From contig RQOL01000658.1 in NCBI GenBank assembly GCA_013076295.1, forward strand, positions 1,364,001 through 1,428,000: a stretch of DNA of 64,000 nt, in the 5' to 3' direction. Position numbers and translations under genes: made by a program. The notes under the pieces are model-generated. The model did not search any database and had not been told where the DNA came from. It worked only from the letters and a program-made list of their open reading frames with translations. Source of the DNA: Sanderia malayensis. Lineage: Eukaryota; Cnidaria; Scyphozoa; Semaeostomeae; Pelagiidae. Below are positions 61,001 through 64,000 of this stretch, piece by piece (the stretch's first letter is position 1; every line of letters starts with the position of its first letter).

Positions 61001-64000
61001 AAAAACAAAATTCAGTGCTTCGAATATGTAAAAGGTGGATGGCTTTATGAGTTATAGGATTCACTTGACATTGCATGATAAAACCAATTATAGTATAAAC
61101 AATAAATAAAGTATGAAATATCAAAAACAAAAATAGCATGAAAATTAAGGATATGATTGCATTCGTTTGAAGAAGAAGACTTGAAGTCAAGCCACATCAA
61201 ATAACCTTCCTCAAATAACGAAGTTAATGTCCCATATTTCAATTCTGCCTTTAAACATTGCTTCTCATGCTTAGGATAAATGGCTATCAGTACTTACTGT
61301 CTTCAAGATACGTGAATATTCCAAATTCAGAAATATCCTCATCATCTTCCAGTCCCATTTGATGACAAACTTCAGCAATACAATCCGCGCCAGTCTGATG
61401 GAAGTCAAACAGTGTCGTCATGAAGAAAAATGATCAAAGAAAAATGCAAGCATTCCTGTGCAAGCTTATTTATGTAGCATGAATAAGCTAAGCTCGCGAT
61501 TAGGCTTCTAAGGTAATGCGAATATTCATTATTTATTCATCATGAGGGCAAGAGGGCATACACTCTATCTATTCCATCATAAAAAAAACACTAGCTTTTT
61601 TACTTTTATGAAGGAATAGTCATTTTTTACTCAAAGGGTAAAAGAATACTCCTATATAGTCCTTCATAATGGTGAACCAATCTCCTATATAGTCCTTCAT
61701 AATGGTGAGCCAACACTCCTATATAGTCCTTCATAATGGCGAACCAACACTTCTATATAGTCCTTCATAATGGTGAACCAACAGTCCCATATAGTCCTTC
61801 ATAATGGTATAAAAATATTGCTCAGCGTATACCTGAGCAATGTTTTCTTGCTCAGCCTATATAACCTACATCTACTAATTAGCACCTCCTGATCACGATA
61901 AAACAAGTTTCAACTCTCTAGCACAATCGGTTCACAAGTTATGCTGGCAACATTGACGTGCTTGAAACCCTTAGGAAACGTCGTTTCGAGTGTTTTGGAA
62001 CGCTGGGGACAGCTTACAAGGAAATGTGGCCAGCAAATAGTCGAAACCCACTAATTAAGGCCTTCTGATCATTTTGAGACAAGTTTCAGCTCTCTAGGAC
62101 AATCGGTTCAAAAGTTGGTCCTGAGGGATGGCCGCAACAACTAGACTGATAAATAAAATAGCAATAAGTTTGAATGTAGCTAGTTAACTTACTGAGCTTG
62201 TGTTGACTCGAATTGTGCACTTCAAGTTTCCAGGTAGTACGACAAGCTGCTCTTTAACTAATTTTCCTTGCTGCAAAAAATAATTACTTTTAAATTAAAA
62301 TATATATTTGACAGAAGCAAATTATGTTGAAACTAAGTTTGTACAGATGATCAGTAACGTTTAAAGAAAGAAATGTACTGCATGAAAAGTTAGTAACTTC
62401 AATAAACCAATGAACTAATAGAATAGTCGATTAATTAGTAATTAAATCATTTAATTAGTAGCCAGTTCATTAGTTTAGTGTAGTTAGGTAACTTTATCAC
62501 CAAGCAAATTAGCCCGTTAGTCAGCTAGCTAGCTAGATAGCGAGATATTTATTAAAATCATTTGTTATATTTGGTTAATTTTTAAACGCTTTCGTTTGCA
62601 ATGTGTTTCGATCAATGAGTGAAACACCAAAACAACAATGCACTTACCAGGATCATTTGAAGTTCGTTTTCAGTTGGAAGATGTTTTCTGCCACCATACT
62701 TGAAAGATCTGATCAGGTTTTGTTCACTCACGGCAGCAGCGCCTTAACAGAAAAAATAAACAAATAAATGACAACGAAAAGATGAATAAAATCTAGAAGA
62801 CATTAAAAAATATCTACAAGATGGCAAAGCCAATACGAAAAAGATCCAACAGATCACAAAAACATGATGGACAAAAACTATCAGATGAAAAACTATTATG
62901 ATAAAAATCTACCAGATGACAAAGCCAATATGAAAGAGATCTAGCTAATAAATGGCAAAAACATTATGGAAGAAATCTACCAGATGAAAAACCTAATATG
63001 ATAGAGAGCTAACAGATGGCAAGACCAATACGAAAGATATCTACCAGATGGCACAAAATGTTACAGAAGAAATCTACTAAATCATAGAAGGCATTATAGA
63101 AGAAGTCTACCAGATCAATAAAACATAGATACAGCTTATATTCCAGATAGACATTTACTAGGTAGACAAATACAGTAAAATTTTGTTAATAAGGTCACCA
63201 AGGGGCCAAAAACGGTCGTCTTAACGAGTCATTGTATAAGAAAATGTGACTGACCGGCCAAAACAATGAGGGTATTAACCAGGTGATCGTAAAGTGATAT
63301 TCCACTGTACAAATGATCGAAACTATGAGTTGAAGGAGGGTGGTTCAAGAGCGAGGTGACATTGTTTGGAAAGACTCACCGTGAATTTCTCTGCGAGGGT
63401 TCTTAGCTAGCTTGAGGTACTTGAATAGATATGGTTTGAGCCATTGCGAACAATCAAAGTAGGCTGTAAAAATCATAATCAGCTTCCAACCACGTCCCAA
63501 ACTATTCCTAAAAATAGAAAATACAAAAATTCATACGTAGATTATATATCTTCACATTGCATCAATAATCTGCTTATCGAAGGGAAACTTCTTAATGACC
63601 CTGTTACATTACTCATAAATAAAGATGAGTTACTTTGTGCGAAGACATTTGAAATATACACCTGCAGATGTCAAGCAAATAAAGATAATCAGGACGAGAA
63701 TTCAATTCAAAATTAAACACCTTTCTTGACTTTTATTGTTCGTGGTTTGCTTAAGGAGTTGACAATATATCTCATCTCGTAGATCAAGAACATCTCTACC
63801 AATCTGTGAAGAAAAGTAGAAAATTACAGCATTTATAATCGTCCATGCTGGCGTATGTGTGCCTGTGTGTGTATGTGCCTGTGTGTGTGTGCCTGTGTGT
63901 GTGTGTGTGTGGGGGGGATGTAATAACTATCAAAGAGGTAGAAGCACATTTTAAAAAGTTTGGCAACTATGAAAAGCGTGATAAAAGTTTTACCTGTAGC
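58018..64000 (-). CDS. MyTH4-FERM protein, C-terminal part (unconventional myosin tail type)
   Basis: MyTH4-FERM modules bind microtubules and cargo or membrane receptors, mainly in myosins of actin-based protrusions. Exons, minus order: 64000-63994 (cut by the window edge), 63803-63721, 63507-63380, 62742-62648, 62270-62193, 61394-61298, 60990-60830, 60370-60305, 60111-60041, 59533-59400, 59085-59036, 58836-58753, 58659-58525, 58143-58018. Phases agree, giving about 400 aa. MyTH4 shows RDVLDLRDEIYCQLLKQTT, GRGWKLIMIFTAYF and YGGRKHLPTENEL. FERM F1/F2 show KVVWYQPLRFNNQ and EVLYNQILPDFLNG; F3 shows FGSSFFYIK and CTLAINKSGVHFLS. The protein ends about 30 residues after the FERM fold, so this is its C-terminus. 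The pattern is closest, from memory, to myosin XV or VII tails; no motor domain is in view, so the exact family stays open. Confidence 0.88.
61648..61809. repeat. Tandem repeat of about 34 bp, five copies
   Basis: The unit TCCTATATAGTCCTTCATAA followed by TGGTGAACCAA repeats five times in an intron of the MyTH4-FERM gene, with few differences. Confidence 0.9.
62810..63120. repeat. Degenerate repeat of about 40-70 bp
   Basis: ATCTACCAGATG, GGCAAAGCCAATA and CGAAAGA words recur at uneven spacing through this intron, an old and decayed tandem array. Confidence 0.65.
63171..63310. mobile_element. 140-bp MITE with TACAGT ends
   Basis: The left end TACAGTAAAATTTTGTTAAT and the complement of the right end (TACAGTGGAATATCAC) share TACAGT and, slightly inside, CACC words. 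Such CAGT ends with TA flanks are typical of Tc1/mariner-like or pogo-like MITEs. It lies in a MyTH4-FERM intron. Confidence 0.55.
63843..63917. repeat. (TG)n simple repeat
   Basis: TGTGTG runs are broken by regular GCCTGTG units and end in a run of G. It lies in the intron next to the edge of the window. Confidence 0.9.

Overview
The window is a piece of an animal nuclear genome: AT-rich, with genes split into many exons by GT-AG introns of about 100-1700 bp, and with many short DNA-transposon-like repeats (MITEs) and tandem repeats. A four-domain T-type calcium channel, a MyTH4-FERM protein and a tectonin-type lectin-like protein together point to a metazoan. The compact introns and the repeat types (short elements with ends such as CTCTAATAAGCGCC) suggest a cnidarian, probably an anthozoan. 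That placement is an inference, not something the sequence proves. All exon models below were built by hand from conserved protein motifs plus splice sites, with reading phase checked at each listed junction.

Layout. (1) 109-466 (+): last exons of an unidentified gene with an acidic tail. (2) 744-7514 (+): complete COP9 signalosome subunit 1 (CSN1/GPS1), 18 coding exons, 474 aa. A large (TCTA)n tract lies in its 16th intron, and a palindromic repeat cluster matching the COE/EBF binding consensus lies just downstream. (3) 27439-9119 (-): complete T-type (Cav3) calcium channel alpha-1 subunit, 26 coding exons, 2101 aa, with selectivity-filter residues E-E-D-D, a histidine-rich I-II linker, a 26-nt microexon and one GC-AG intron. 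Its introns carry a 59-bp minisatellite, a long purine tract and a duplicated SINE-like sequence. (4) 27.5-38.1 kb: a long stretch with no supportable gene. (5) 38114-38644 (+): possible single-exon hypothetical gene. (6) 47774-40049 (-): secreted protein with signal peptide, tectonin-like propeller, a beta-sandwich domain like that found in GH32-type proteins, and further extracellular domains; about 915 aa. (7) 50521-56432 (+): complete U2AF large subunit (U2AF65), 14 exons, 470 aa. (8) 64000-58018 (-): 3' part of a MyTH4-FERM protein (unconventional myosin tail type), cut by the window edge.

The genes do not form an operon or pathway. CSN1 (protein turnover) and U2AF65 (3' splice-site recognition) are housekeeping genes. 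The calcium channel, the secreted lectin-like protein and the MyTH4-FERM protein are specialised. Coding exons of the channel look much richer in CpG than those of CSN1, which may reflect different germline methylation histories. The most unusual items are the COE/EBF-like palindrome cluster, the architecture of the secreted tectonin protein, and several small inverted-repeat element families, two of them with visible target-site duplications.
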